Assembly (NCBI RefSeq): GCF_028807635.1
Contig: NZ_JARBAX010000001.1
Location: forward strand, 1,191,001 to 1,255,000
Length of the DNA: 64,000 nt
From: Streptomyces spiramyceticus
GTDB taxonomy: Bacteria; Actinomycetota; Actinomycetes; Streptomycetales; Streptomycetaceae
Reading direction: 5' to 3'
Made by a program: the position numbers and the translations under genes
In this document: in pieces, positions 19,827 to 32,574 of the stretch
Layout of the letters: each line of letters starts with the position of its first letter
Numbering within the stretch: position 1 is the stretch's first letter
The notes under the pieces: generated by a model
Databases searched by the model: none
The model's input: the letters and a program-made list of their open reading frames with translations, nothing else
Told to the model about the DNA's origin: nothing

Positions 19827-20789
19827 ATGAGAGTCGGACTGCGCTGGGCCTGGCAGAACATCGACGGAACCCTCTCGGTACTGCTCGCGGCAGCGGTCAG
19901 CGTGCTCGGAGTCACGGAAACCGTCTCCGACGGCATGCTGCAGAACGCCATCGCGCTCACCCTCGCCGTGCTCGCCTTCACCATGCTGCGCGACCGCTCG
20001 AAGGCGCAGCGGCAGACGGCGGCGCTGGAACAGCTGACCCGCATGGAACCCGAAATCGCCCGCATACGGGGCACCTTGGAGGAGCTTCCGGAGGTCACGA
20101 TCCTGACGGGCCAGGAGATCACCCAGGCCCTTCGTGCGGCCAGGGACAACACCGACCGCTGGTACTTCAAGGGCTCCACGGCGACGTACGTCCGAGCCGT
20201 CACGCTCCCGGAATGCGTGGACAGCGCGCGCCGGGCGCAGCGCAAGCTGGATGTGGGGCTGGAGATCCTGGACCCGACGGACCTCGCGCTCTGCCAGCAG
20301 TACGCCGACCTGTTCCGCTCGCTGTCCACGGGACCGGACTCCGACCAGCATTCCTGGACGGCGGACGGCACGCGCAGGGAGCTGTACGCGACGATCCTGG
20401 CGGCCTGCTGGCATCTGCACCGCTACCGGCTGCTGGACATCCGTATCGGCCTGACTTCGTCGATCAGCACGTTCCGCTGGGAACTGTCGTCCAGCGTCCT
20501 GATCATCACCCAGCGGGGGCCGCAGTTCCCGGCGATGATGATGCGCCGCGGCCGGGCGCTCTACAACTCCTGGAGCACGGAGCTGGACCAGAGCCTCAAC
20601 CAGGCCCGCGCGGTGCCGCTGCGCGAGGCCCGGCACCTGCCGTTGTCCGCCGTGCCCACGCCGGAGGAGGTCCGGACGCTGTTCCTGGCACTGGGGATGG
20701 CGCTCCCGGACACGTACACGGACGACGACCTGCGCGACCTGTCCCACAAGGCCGTCAGGGAACCGGACCCGTACCGCCAGCCGGCGTAG
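19827..20789 (+). CDS. two-TM membrane-anchored protein of unknown function (paralogue 2)
   Basis: 320-residue homologue of the divergent minus-strand neighbour, alignable over its whole length. It has two N-terminal TM helices (about 13-33 and 37-54) and the same soluble domain with WYFKGSTATYVRAVTLPEC, LEILDPTDLALCQQYAD and ATILAACWHLHRY, ending in a common DPYR. Possible conserved functional residues are the Trp-Tyr-Phe-Lys-Gly loop, an Arg-Ala-Val-Thr-Leu-Pro-x-Cys turn and an Asn/Asp-Pro pair. The two proteins probably arose by duplication and could form a heteromer. The promoter looks leaderless. A perfect 13-base hairpin follows the stop. Biochemical function is unknown. Confidence 0.75.
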   Translation: MRVGLRWAWQNIDGTLSVLLAAAVSVLGVTETVSDGMLQNAIALTLAVLAFTMLRDRSKAQRQTAALEQLTRMEPEIARIRGTLEELPEVTILTGQEITQALRAARDNTDRWYFKGSTATYVRAVTLPECVDSARRAQRKLDVGLEILDPTDLALCQQYADLFRSLSTGPDSDQHSWTADGTRRELYATILAACWHLHRYRLLDIRIGLTSSISTFRWELSSSVLIITQRGPQFPAMMMRRGRALYNSWSTELDQSLNQARAVPLREARHLPLSAVPTPEEVRTLFLALGMALPDTYTDDDLRDLSHKAVREPDPYRQPA

Positions 20790-20800
20790 GCCGGACGTGC

Positions 20801-20868
20801 CGCGGCGCCTGCCGTCGTCCGGTCGGGGACAAGGCAGGCGCCGCGTTCTTCCGTACAACGCTGTACGG
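20801..20868. terminator. back-to-back hairpins between convergent genes
   Basis: A perfect 13-base inverted repeat CGCGGCGCCTGCC / GGCAGGCGCCGCG (20801-20813 and 20833-20845) is followed by TTCTT and should end the plus-strand gene. A second perfect hairpin CCGTACA-ACGC-TGTACGG (20851-20868) lies next to it on the gltD side. Together they separate the converging transcripts. Confidence 0.75.
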
Positions 20869-20888
20869 ACGTTCTTTGGGTGCGTGCG

Positions 20889-22341
20889 TCAGACCGTCAG
20901 TGCACGGTCCGTCGGCTTCACCGGGGCCGGCAGTTCGCTGGCCCCCGTCAGGAAGCGGTCCACGCCGCGCGCCGCCGAGCGGCCCTCGGCGATCGCCCAC
21001 ACGATCAGCGACTGGCCGCGGCCCGCGTCGCCCGCGACGAAGACGCCGTCGACGTTCGTCGCGTACTCCGCGTCGCGCGCCACGTTGCCGCGCGCGTCGA
21101 GCTCCAGGCCGAACTGCTGGACCAGGCCGTTCTCCTGGTCCGTGCCCGTGAAGCCCATCGCCAGGGTGACCAGCTGAGCGGGGAGCCTGCGCTCGGTGCC
21201 CGGCTTCTGCTCAAGCTTGCCGTCCTTGAACTCCACCTCGACGAGGTGCAGGAACTGGACGTTGCCGTCCTCGTCGCCCTCGAAGTGGGTGGTGGAGACG
21301 GAGTAGACCCGCTCGCCGCCCTCCTCGTGCGCGGAGGTGACCTTGTACAGCATGGGGAAGGTCGGCCACGGCTGGTTGGCGTTACGGTCCTCGCCCGGCT
21401 TGGGCATGATCTCCAGCTGGGTGACGGAGGCCGCGCCCTGGCGGTGGGCGGTGCCCACGCAGTCCGCGCCCGTGTCGCCGCCGCCGATGACCACGACGTG
21501 CTTGCCCTCGGCGGTGATCGGGGAGACCGTCAGGTCGCCCTCCTGCACCTTGTTGGCGAGCGGCAGGTACTCCATCGCGAAGTGGATGCCGTTCAGGTCG
21601 CGGCCCGGGACGGGCAGGTCGCGGGAGACCGTCGCACCGGCGGCGATGACCACCGCGTCGTAACGACGCCGCAGCTTCGCGGCGTCGATGTCGCGGCCGA
21701 TCTCCACCTCCGTACGGAACTTGGTGCCTTCCGCACGCATCTGCTCGATGCGCCGGTTGATGTGCACCTTCTCCATCTTGAACTCGGGGATGCCGTAGCG
21801 CAGCAGCCCGCCGATGCGGTCGGCGCGCTCGTACACCGCGACCGTGTGACCGGCCCGCGTCAGCTGCTGGGCCGCGGCGAGGCCGGCCGGGCCCGAGCCG
21901 ATGACCGCGACGGTCTTGCCCGACAGACGCTCGGGCGGCTGCGGCGTGACGTCGCCGTTGCCCCACGCCTTGTCGATGATCGAGACCTCGACGTTCTTGA
22001 TGGTGACGGCCGGCTGGTTGATGCCGAGCACGCACGCCGACTCGCACGGAGCCGGGCACAGCCGCCCGGTGAACTCCGGGAAGTTGTTCGTGGCGTGCAG
22101 CCGCTCGGACGCCGCCGCCCAGTCCTCGCGGTAGGCGTAGTCGTTCCACTCGGGGATGAGGTTCCCGAGCGGGCAGCCGTTGTGGCAGAACGGGATGCCG
22201 CAGTCCATGCAGCGCCCGGCCTGCTTGCTGATGATCGGCAGCAGGGAGCCGGGAACGTAGACCTCGTTCCAGTCCTTGACGCGCTCACCGGCGGGGCGGG
22301 TCTTGGCGACCTCGCGTCCGGTGGTCAGGAAGCCCTTGGGG

Positions 22342-22349
<8 letters not shown>
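20889..22349 (-). CDS. gltD: glutamate synthase, small (beta) subunit
   Basis: 486-residue NADPH-dependent subunit of GOGAT. It passes electrons from NADPH through FAD and two 4Fe-4S clusters to the large subunit, which makes two glutamates from glutamine and 2-oxoglutarate. The N-terminal cluster ligands are in [17 protein letters not shown] and [12 protein letters not shown]. An FAD Rossmann loop [10 protein letters not shown] and a second nucleotide loop GGGDTGADC follow, and the C-terminus has [19 protein letters not shown]. Length is normal. Its ATG overlaps the end of gltB by eight bases, so the two subunits are coupled. It is the last gene of the operon, with a hairpin downstream. Confidence 0.97.
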
Positions 22350-26901
<4,552 letters not shown>

Positions 26902-26964
26902 CGGCACTCCCGTCGTCGTCGTGGCATAAAGAACTACCGAGGGACGACGTTGGCCCTCCGCGAA

Positions 26965-26980
26965 ATTTCGTGCAGGTTAC
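26965..26980 (-). promoter_or_regulatory. GlnR-like a/b half-site pair upstream of gltB
   Basis: On the minus strand the bases read GTAAC-CTGCAC-GAAAT. This fits one a-site/b-site pair of the Streptomyces GlnR consensus (GTnAC, six bases, GAAAC) with one mismatch. It lies about 64 bases before the gltB start. A full GlnR box usually has two such pairs; the second was not found. Confidence 0.5.
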
Positions 26981-27028
26981 ATGATGGCTGGCTTCTCGCG
27001 AGGTGGATAGCTCATTCCAGCATGCGGA

Positions 27029-27111
27029 CACCGCTCATAGCGGTGAAGGTGGGGCAAGGTGGACAGACCGACATCCGTCCGGTCGTCACAGAAGCAGGCT
27101 TCATTGCCTGC
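27029..27111 (-). promoter_or_regulatory. two perfect hairpins in the gltB upstream region
   Basis: CACCGCT-CAT-AGCGGTG (27029-27045) and GCAGGC-TTCATT-GCCTGC (27094-27111) are perfect inverted repeats in the 292 bases between the VIT1-like gene and gltB. If transcription begins upstream of them they would form part of a structured leader; otherwise they may end the VIT1-like transcript. No T-run follows either. No promoter could be fixed in this stretch. Confidence 0.45.
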
Positions 27112-27193
27112 GGTGTTGTGGGCTCTTTCCCGGCCGTTAAGGAATCAAAACCACCGGGTAACAGACTAGTTATGTGGAGCCCTGCATAGGGTC

Positions 27194-27925
27194 TCACCCT
27201 ACGGCGGTTCCGAACAGTGCTCCAAGGGCGTAAGTCACACCGGCGGCGGCGCCGCCGAGCGCCAGCTGCCGCAGTCCGCTGAACCACCAGGACCGCGCCG
27301 TCACCTTAGCGACGAGCGCCCCGCAGGCAAAGAGCCCGACCAGCGCGAGCAGCACGGCCGGCCACAGGGAGGCGGCCCCGAGAAGATACGGCAGTACGGG
27401 CAGCAGGGCGCCCAGCGCGAACGCCCCGAACGACGATACGGCGGCGACCAGCGGCGAGGGAAGGTCGCTCGGGTCGATGCCGAGCTCCTCGCGGGCGTGT
27501 ATCTCCAGCGCCTGCTCCGGGTCCTTCGACAGCTGCGTCGCGACCTCGCGCGCCAGCGCCGGTTCGACGCCCCGCGACCGGTAGAGCGCGGCCAGCTCCT
27601 CCAGCTCGTCCTTGGGGTGCTTGCGCAACTCGCGCCGCTCGACGTCCAGTTCGGCCTCGACGAGCTCGCGCTGCGAGGCCACGGAGGTGTACTCACCGGC
27701 CGCCATGGAGAAGGCACCGGCGGCGAGACCCGCGAGGCCCGTGATGACGATCGTCTGCTGCGACACGGCCCCGCCCGCGACGCCGGTCATCAGGGCCAGG
27801 TTGGAGACCAGGCCGTCCATCGCCCCGAACACCGCCGGGCGCAGCCAGCCGCCGTTCACGTCGCGGTGCGTGTGATTGTCGCGGTGCGCCTCGTGGAGCG
27901 TTGCCTCGGTCTCGATGATGGCCAT
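27194..27925 (-). CDS. VIT1/CCC1 family iron/manganese transporter
   Basis: 243-residue membrane protein of the VIT1/CCC1 family, which moves Fe(II) or Mn(II) out of the cytoplasm. Hallmarks are the first TM region VFGAMDGLVSNLALMTGV, the GAFSMAAGEYTSVASQRELVEAE segment, a Glu-rich cytosolic helical insert (ELDVERRELRKHPKDELEELAALY, known in plant VIT1 to bind metal), and three C-terminal helices. Length matches the family. A His-rich N-terminus (HEAHRDNHTHRD) could bind metal. ATG 27925 is preceded by AGGGGAACC. It lies between lgt and gltB on the same strand but is separated from lgt by a strong terminator. Confidence 0.88.
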   Translation of the reverse strand: MAIIETEATLHEAHRDNHTHRDVNGGWLRPAVFGAMDGLVSNLALMTGVAGGAVSQQTIVITGLAGLAAGAFSMAAGEYTSVASQRELVEAELDVERRELRKHPKDELEELAALYRSRGVEPALAREVATQLSKDPEQALEIHAREELGIDPSDLPSPLVAAVSSFGAFALGALLPVLPYLLGAASLWPAVLLALVGLFACGALVAKVTARSWWFSGLRQLALGGAAAGVTYALGALFGTAVG

Positions 27926-28064
27926 GCTGTCCGGTTCCCCTCTCGCCGGAGCCGGTCCCTGTACGGGCCCCGGCTCCCCCCTCTCAACGTCTCCGAAAAT
28001 ACGCAGGATTTATTGCTCCCGCCAGCAAGGAAGGCCGTACTTACCAGGGCTCGGAGCATGCGAA

Positions 28065-28098
28065 AGGGCCGCCGGACCATGAGCGGTCCGGCGGCCCT
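28065..28098 (-). terminator. rho-independent-like terminator after lgt
   Basis: A perfect 14-base stem, AGGGCCGCCGGACC / GGTCCGGCGGCCCT, with loop ATGAGC lies 19 bases after the lgt stop. Read on the minus strand it is followed by TTTCG. GC-rich stems with only a short T-run are usual Streptomyces terminators. Confidence 0.8.
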
Positions 28099-28116
28099 GG
28101 GAGGCTGTTTCGGCGG

Positions 28117-29073
28117 TCAGGCCTTGTCGGCCGAGGCCCCGTCCTTCACGTCGGAATCGCCGTCCTCCGGGTCGGAGGCACCGTCCTGCGTGTCCTGCGC
28201 GTCGGGCTCGGCGTCATGCGGGTCGCCCTTGGCCTCGCCGTCGGCCTTCGGCAGCTCGGCCGCCTTCGGCTCGACGATTTCCTCACGGCCCGGCCGGAGC
28301 TTCGCGGAGATCACGATGTACACGACCGCGAACACGAATACGACGATCGAGGTCCATACGTTGAGGCGCAGCCCCAGCACATGGTGCGCCTCGTCGACGC
28401 GCATGTACTCGATCCAGCCGCGGCCGGCGCAGTACAGGGCGACGTACAGGGCGAAGACGCGGCCGTGTCCGAGCTTGAAGCGGCGGTCGGCCCAGATGAC
28501 CAGCAGCGCGGCGCCGATGCACCACAGCGACTCGTACAGGAAGGTCGGGTGGTACAGGCCCGCCTCACGGTTCACGCCCTCGGAGATCTTGAGCGCCCAG
28601 GGGAGATCCGTCGGCTTCCCGTAGAGCTCCTGGTTGAACCAGTTGCCCCAGCGGCCGATGGCCTGCGCGAAGGCGAGGCCGGGGGCCAGCGCGTCGGCCC
28701 AGGCCGGGAGCGGGATCCCGCGTCGGCGGCAGCCGATCCAGGCGCCCACCGCACCGAGCGCGACGGCGCCCCAGATGCCGAGGCCGCCCTCCCAGATCTT
28801 GAAGGCGTCGACCCAGTTCTTACCCTCGCTGAAATACAGCTGGTAGTCGGTGATGACGTGATAGAGCCGTCCGCCGACGAGGCCGAAGGGCACCGCCCAT
28901 ACGGCGATGTCGGCCACGGTGCCGGCATTGCCTCCCCGGGCGACCCACCGCTTGTTGCCGTACCAGACGGCGACGAAGACGCCAATGATGATGCAGAACG
29001 CGTAGCCGCGGAGCGGGATCGGTCCGAGCTCGATCACACCGGTCGACGGGCTGGGAATATAGGCAAGTTCCAT
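28117..29073 (-). CDS. lgt: prolipoprotein diacylglyceryl transferase
   Basis: 318-residue integral membrane enzyme that moves a diacylglyceryl group from phosphatidylglycerol to the lipobox Cys of prolipoproteins, the first step of lipoprotein maturation. The Lgt signature region GRWGNWFNQE is intact, preceded by the periplasmic loop GGRLYHVITDYQ and followed by HPTFLYESLWC; seven hydrophobic helices fit the family. The last 60 residues are a disordered acidic tail (Asp/Glu/Pro/Ala), longer than in E. coli and common in actinomycetes. ATG 29073 directly abuts a perfect 8-7-8 palindrome and lacks a clear ribosome site. Its position next to trp and dsbA-like genes is typical of Streptomyces. 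Confidence 0.95.
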   Translation of the reverse strand: MELAYIPSPSTGVIELGPIPLRGYAFCIIIGVFVAVWYGNKRWVARGGNAGTVADIAVWAVPFGLVGGRLYHVITDYQLYFSEGKNWVDAFKIWEGGLGIWGAVALGAVGAWIGCRRRGIPLPAWADALAPGLAFAQAIGRWGNWFNQELYGKPTDLPWALKISEGVNREAGLYHPTFLYESLWCIGAALLVIWADRRFKLGHGRVFALYVALYCAGRGWIEYMRVDEAHHVLGLRLNVWTSIVVFVFAVVYIVISAKLRPGREEIVEPKAAELPKADGEAKGDPHDAEPDAQDTQDGASDPEDGDSDVKDGASADKA

Positions 29074-29096
29074 GGCAGGGTCGACGCTACCCTGCC
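29074..29096 (-). promoter_or_regulatory. perfect 8-7-8 palindrome abutting the lgt start codon
   Basis: GGCAGGGT-CGACGCT-ACCCTGCC touches the lgt ATG. On the minus strand the loop contains TAGCGT, a possible -10 ten bases from the ATG. It could be an operator over the promoter or a hairpin in a very short leader that hides the start codon. Confidence 0.5.
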
Positions 29097-29153
29097 GGGC
29101 GGGGCGTACGGCAACCCACCCGGCAACGTCTGGATAACGAGGCCGGTGCGCGG

Positions 29154-30038
29154 CTACGGCAATAGCGGCGGAGTCGGAGCCTGGGTCGGCGTCTGGGTCG
29201 GTGTCGGCGTCCGGGGCGGGGTCGAGGCCGGCGTCGGGGACGCCGTCCCGGGCTTCTTGCCCTTGTTCGCCTCGGCGACCCACTTCTTCAGGTTCTCGGG
29301 CGAGATCTGCTCATTGCCCTTCCGCGGGAAGATCGACTCCCCGTTGAGCTGCACTGTCGGCGTCCCGCTGAAGTTGCCCTTCTGGAACGCCTCGTTGGAC
29401 TTGCGCACCCAGCCGTCGTGCGTCCCGTTGTTCACGCACTGCCTGAACGTATCCGTGACGAGCCCGTCGACCTTGCCGGCCAGCTCGATCAGACGGGCGT
29501 TCTTGCCGAAGGCGTCATCGGTCTCGGCCGGCTGGTTCTGGTACAGCACGTCGTGGTACGGGACGAACTTCCCGGCGCCCTGCGCGCACCCGGCGGCATT
29601 GGCGGCCCGCAGGGATCCGGTGCCGCCCAGGTTCCCGTCGATGAGCGTGGCCAGGTGGTACTCGGTCTTGATCTGGCCCGCCGCCTCCAGCTCATGGATC
29701 GTGTCCCGGAAGGCGTTCTCGAACTGGGCGCAGGCCGGGCAGCGGAAGTCCTCCCACACCGTGAGCGTCGACGGCGCGTCCTTCGCCCCCACGGGAATCG
29801 TCGGACCGCCCTTGTCATCCGTGCCCGCGGGCGCCACCACGGGGCCCGCGGTGTCGTCGCCGTCCGAGCCCGCGTTGGCGGCGATGAGCCCCACCACGGC
29901 CGCCAGGCCCAGCGCGGCGACCACGGCGGCGGCCACGATCATGGTCCGCCTGCGCTTCTCGCGGGCCTTGTGCGCCTCGCGCTCCTGAATGAGCCGCTCG
30001 CGGGCGGTTCGTTTTCCCTCACGGTTCTTGTCATTCAC
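29154..30038 (-). CDS. membrane-anchored DsbA-like thioredoxin-fold protein
   Basis: 294-residue protein: a basic cytosolic N-terminus (residues 1-32), one TM anchor (about 34-55), then an extracytoplasmic DsbA-like domain with the redox pair C100-P-A-C103 (DFRCPACAQFE) and a cis-Pro loop GTPTVQLNG. Such proteins oxidise or isomerise disulfides in exported proteins. A Pro/Thr-rich tail of about 35 residues (TPTPTQTPTQ) suggests a cell-wall linker. GTG 30038 is chosen since the charged N-terminus begins there; a longer frame overlaps no other gene but lacks similarity. It follows trpA by 72 bases and precedes lgt. A paralogue with the same plan lies at 58716-59534. Confidence 0.87.
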   Translation of the reverse strand: MNDKNREGKRTARERLIQEREAHKAREKRRRTMIVAAAVVAALGLAAVVGLIAANAGSDGDDTAGPVVAPAGTDDKGGPTIPVGAKDAPSTLTVWEDFRCPACAQFENAFRDTIHELEAAGQIKTEYHLATLIDGNLGGTGSLRAANAAGCAQGAGKFVPYHDVLYQNQPAETDDAFGKNARLIELAGKVDGLVTDTFRQCVNNGTHDGWVRKSNEAFQKGNFSGTPTVQLNGESIFPRKGNEQISPENLKKWVAEANKGKKPGTASPTPASTPPRTPTPTQTPTQAPTPPLLP

Positions 30039-30110
30039 ACCCGCAGCAACGAACCGGGGAGGCACCAGCGCGCCTCCCCGGTCCAGGTCCACCCGTTCGG
30101 ACTACACCGC

Positions 30111-30935
30111 TCAGTTGTTCCCGCGGCCCCCGCGTACGCCGTCGGCCAGCTCCGCCGCGAGCGCCCTCACGGCTTCCAGACCGGCGGCCTCGTCCGGCGC
30201 GTCGAGCAGCCGCTGGACGAAGGCCGAGCCGACGATCACGCCGTCCGCGAAGGCGGCGACCTCCTTGGCCTGCACGGCGTTGGAAACGCCGAGCCCGACG
30301 CACACCGGCAGGCCGGTCGTCGCACGCGTCCTGCGCACCAGGTCCTGCGCCTGCTCGCCGACCGACTCGCGGGTGCCTGTCACGCCCATCAGCGACGCGG
30401 CGTAGACGAAGCCGGAGCCCGCCGCCGTGATCGTGGCGAGGCGCTCGTCCTTGCTGCTCGGCGCGACCACGAAGACCGTGGCCAGGCCGTGCTTCTGGGC
30501 GTGCTCACGCCACAGCGCCGACTCCTGCACCGGCAGGTCGGGCAGAATGCAGCCCGCGCCGCCCGCCTCCGCCAGCTCCGCGGTGAAGCGCTCGACGCCG
30601 TACCGGTCGATGGGGTTCCAGTACGTCATGACAAGCACCGGCGCACCGGTCGCCTCGTACGCCTCGCGCACCGTGCGCATCACGTCGGCGATCTTCACGC
30701 CGCCGCGCAGCGCGATGTCGTCGGCGGTCTGGATGACCGGGCCGTCGAGCACCGGGTCGCTGTGCGGCAGTCCGATCTCGACCACGTCGGCGCCGCCCGC
30801 CAGGACCGCCTTCACGGCTTCGATGCCGCCGTCCACGGTCGGGAATCCGGCCGGGAGGTAGGCGATGAGGGCGGACCGGTCCTCGGACCTGGTCCGCTCC
30901 AGGGTGTCGCTCAGCAGCTGAATGTTCCCGCTCAC
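30111..30935 (-). CDS. trpA: tryptophan synthase alpha subunit
   Basis: 274-residue TIM-barrel subunit that cleaves indole-3-glycerol phosphate to indole and glyceraldehyde 3-phosphate and channels the indole to TrpB. The catalytic acids are visible: E53 in [10 protein letters not shown] and D64 in PVLDGP; the phosphate loop GLGVSNA and GVIVGSAFV are intact. GTG 30935 overlaps the trpB stop in the GTGA manner, so the subunits are coupled, which fixes the start; longer frames run into trpB. It is the last trp gene of the trpC-trpM-trpB-trpA unit. Confidence 0.97.
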   Translation of the reverse strand: MSGNIQLLSDTLERTRSEDRSALIAYLPAGFPTVDGGIEAVKAVLAGGADVVEIGLPHSDPVLDGPVIQTADDIALRGGVKIADVMRTVREAYEATGAPVLVMTYWNPIDRYGVERFTAELAEAGGAGCILPDLPVQESALWREHAQKHGLATVFVVAPSSKDERLATITAAGSGFVYAASLMGVTGTRESVGEQAQDLVRRTRATTGLPVCVGLGVSNAVQAKEVAAFADGVIVGSAFVQRLLDAPDEAAGLEAVRALAAELADGVRGGRGNN

Positions 30936-32224
30936 TTGGTGTCCCTCTGGATCTCGGCGGCGCCGTTGGCGGCGGAGGCGTCGGCCTCGACCGCGGCGTC
31001 GGTGTCGTACAGGCCGAAGTAGCGGGCGGCCGTGTCCATGTCCTTGTCGCCGCGCCCGGACAGGTTGACCAGGATCAGCCCGTCCTTGCCCAGTTCCTTG
31101 CCGACCTCCAGCGCACCGGCGAGCGCGTGCGCGCTCTCGATGGCCGGGATGATGCCCTCGGTGCGGGACAGGAGCAGCAGCGCCTGCATCGCCGCGTCGT
31201 CCGTCACGGCCCGGTATTCGGCGCGCTGGCTGTCCTTGAGGTACGCGTGCTCGGGGCCGATGCCCGGGTAGTCGAGGCCCGCCGAGATCGAGTAGGGCTC
31301 GGTGATCTGGCCCTCCTCGTCCTGGAGGACGTACGACCGCGAGCCGTGCAGGATGCCGGGCTCGCCCGCGGACAGGGTGGCCGCGTGCTCGCCGGTCTCG
31401 ATGCCGTGCCCGGCGGGCTCGCAGCCGATGAGACGTACGTCCGCGTCCGGGATGAAGGCGTGGAAGAGACCGATGGCGTTGGACCCGCCGCCGACGCAGG
31501 CGACCGCCGCGTCGGGCAGCCGTCCCGTGCGCTCCAGGATCTGGCGGCGTGCCTCGACACCGATGACCCGGTGGAAGTCGCGGACCATGGCGGGGAAGGG
31601 GTGCGGGCCGGCGACCGTGCCGAAGAGGTAGTGCGTACGGTCGACATTGGCGACCCAGTCGCGGAACGCCTCGTTGATGGCGTCCTTCAGGGTGCGGCTG
31701 CCGGACTTCACGGCGACGACCTCGGCACCGAGCATCCGCATGCGGGCGACGTTGAGCGCCTGGCGCTCGGTGTCGATCTCGCCCATGTAGATGGTGCATT
31801 CGAGGCCGAAGAGGGCGCACGCGGTGGCGGTGGCGACGCCGTGCTGGCCGGCGCCGGTCTCCGCGATCACGCGCGTCTTGCCCATGCGCTTGGTGAGCAG
31901 CGCCTGGCCGAGCACGTTGTTGATCTTGTGTGAGCCGGTGTGGTTGAGGTCTTCGCGCTTGAGGAAGACCCGTGCCCCGCCCGCGTGTTGGGCGAACCGG
32001 GACACCTCCGTGAGGGAGCTCGGGCGGCCCGTGTAATTGACCATCAGGTCGTTCAGTTCGGCCGCGAAGGCCGGGTCGGTCTTGGCCTTGTCGTACTCGA
32101 CCGCGACCTCGTCGACCGCGGCGACCAGCGCCTCGGGGATGAACTTGCCGCCGAACGCGCCGAAGTAGCCCTCGGTGTTGGGAACTTGACCGTCCGGGTC
32201 CGGGATGAAGAAGTCGGAAGACAT
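30932..32224 (-). CDS. trpB: tryptophan synthase beta subunit
   Basis: 430-residue PLP enzyme that joins indole and serine to make tryptophan. The PLP lysine is K100 in HTGSHKINN, followed by [13 protein letters not shown], the phosphate-binding GGGSNAIG, and [19 protein letters not shown] stands before ATG 32224. A small hairpin GGGGC-GTCA-GCCCC sits just upstream of that ribosome site. The C-terminus has about 20 extra residues (Ala/Asp-rich), which is usual in streptomycetes. It is preceded by trpM and overlaps trpA by four bases. Confidence 0.97.
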   Translation of the reverse strand: MSSDFFIPDPDGQVPNTEGYFGAFGGKFIPEALVAAVDEVAVEYDKAKTDPAFAAELNDLMVNYTGRPSSLTEVSRFAQHAGGARVFLKREDLNHTGSHKINNVLGQALLTKRMGKTRVIAETGAGQHGVATATACALFGLECTIYMGEIDTERQALNVARMRMLGAEVVAVKSGSRTLKDAINEAFRDWVANVDRTHYLFGTVAGPHPFPAMVRDFHRVIGVEARRQILERTGRLPDAAVACVGGGSNAIGLFHAFIPDADVRLIGCEPAGHGIETGEHAATLSAGEPGILHGSRSYVLQDEEGQITEPYSISAGLDYPGIGPEHAYLKDSQRAEYRAVTDDAAMQALLLLSRTEGIIPAIESAHALAGALEVGKELGKDGLILVNLSGRGDKDMDTAARYFGLYDTDAAVEADASAANGAAEIQRDTK

Positions 32225-32241
32225 CCGGGTACTCCTCAGAA

Positions 32242-32330
32242 GGGGCTGACGCCCCATTAAGAATCAACGGGTGGACTTCACCGTGTGCGCCGCGCGCGCA
32301 GAGCCGCAGCAGTACGCATTTCAGGCGTAC
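32242..32330 (-). promoter_or_regulatory. hairpins in the trpM-trpB gap
   Basis: Two perfect inverted repeats lie in the 121-base gap: GTACGC-ATTTCAG-GCGTAC (32312-32330) and GGGGC-TGAC-GCCCC (32242-32255), the latter five bases before the trpB ribosome site and preceded on the minus strand by TTGATTCTTAAT. They could tune trpB expression relative to trpC-trpM. No Trp-codon leader peptide was seen. Confidence 0.4.
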
Positions 32331-32345
32331 CGGGGCACGGGGTTG

Positions 32346-32564
32346 CTACAGCGCGCCTTCGGGGCGCCATCGCATGCCGTTGATCTGGCCGGGCTCGGAC
32401 CCGATGTGGTACCGCACCCGCCGTCCCAGCACCCGCCGCGCCGGTGCCCTGCACCCACGCGGACGGCACCCGCGCGCCAGCGGCGCATGCGGGTCGCGCG
32501 TCGGGGCCCCGGACAAGCTCAGTGCCTGCCGGGTGAGTGCGGCGGTGCGGCGGTGCGGGGTCAT
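32346..32564 (-). CDS. trpM: TrpM, small regulatory protein of the trp operon
   Basis: 72-residue, very basic protein (Arg-rich; GCRPRGCRAPARRV, RRVRYHIGSEPGQINGMRWR). It sits where streptomycetes carry trpM, between trpC and trpB. In S. coelicolor TrpM is reported to modulate tryptophan synthesis and to affect growth and differentiation. The conserved C-terminal half (Arg-Val-Arg-Tyr ... Gly-Gln-Ile-Asn-Gly-Met-Arg-Trp) is the best mark; the N-terminal third is variable. It starts ten bases after the trpC stop. Tryptophan occurs once, near the end. The biochemical mechanism is not known. Confidence 0.75.
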   Translation of the reverse strand: MTPHRRTAALTRQALSLSGAPTRDPHAPLARGCRPRGCRAPARRVLGRRVRYHIGSEPGQINGMRWRPEGAL

Positions 32565-32574
32565 GTCGGCGGGG

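Noticed and set aside
27120..27180. Second GlnR pair (GTTAC-N6) near the end of the VIT1-like gene
   Set aside because: The partner half-site reads GTTTT, not GAAAC, so it does not fit the consensus.
30111..32267. 718-codon minus-strand frame joining trpA with the trpB region
   Set aside because: Only the last 274 codons code for TrpA; the rest is an out-of-frame reading of trpB. Not a fusion.
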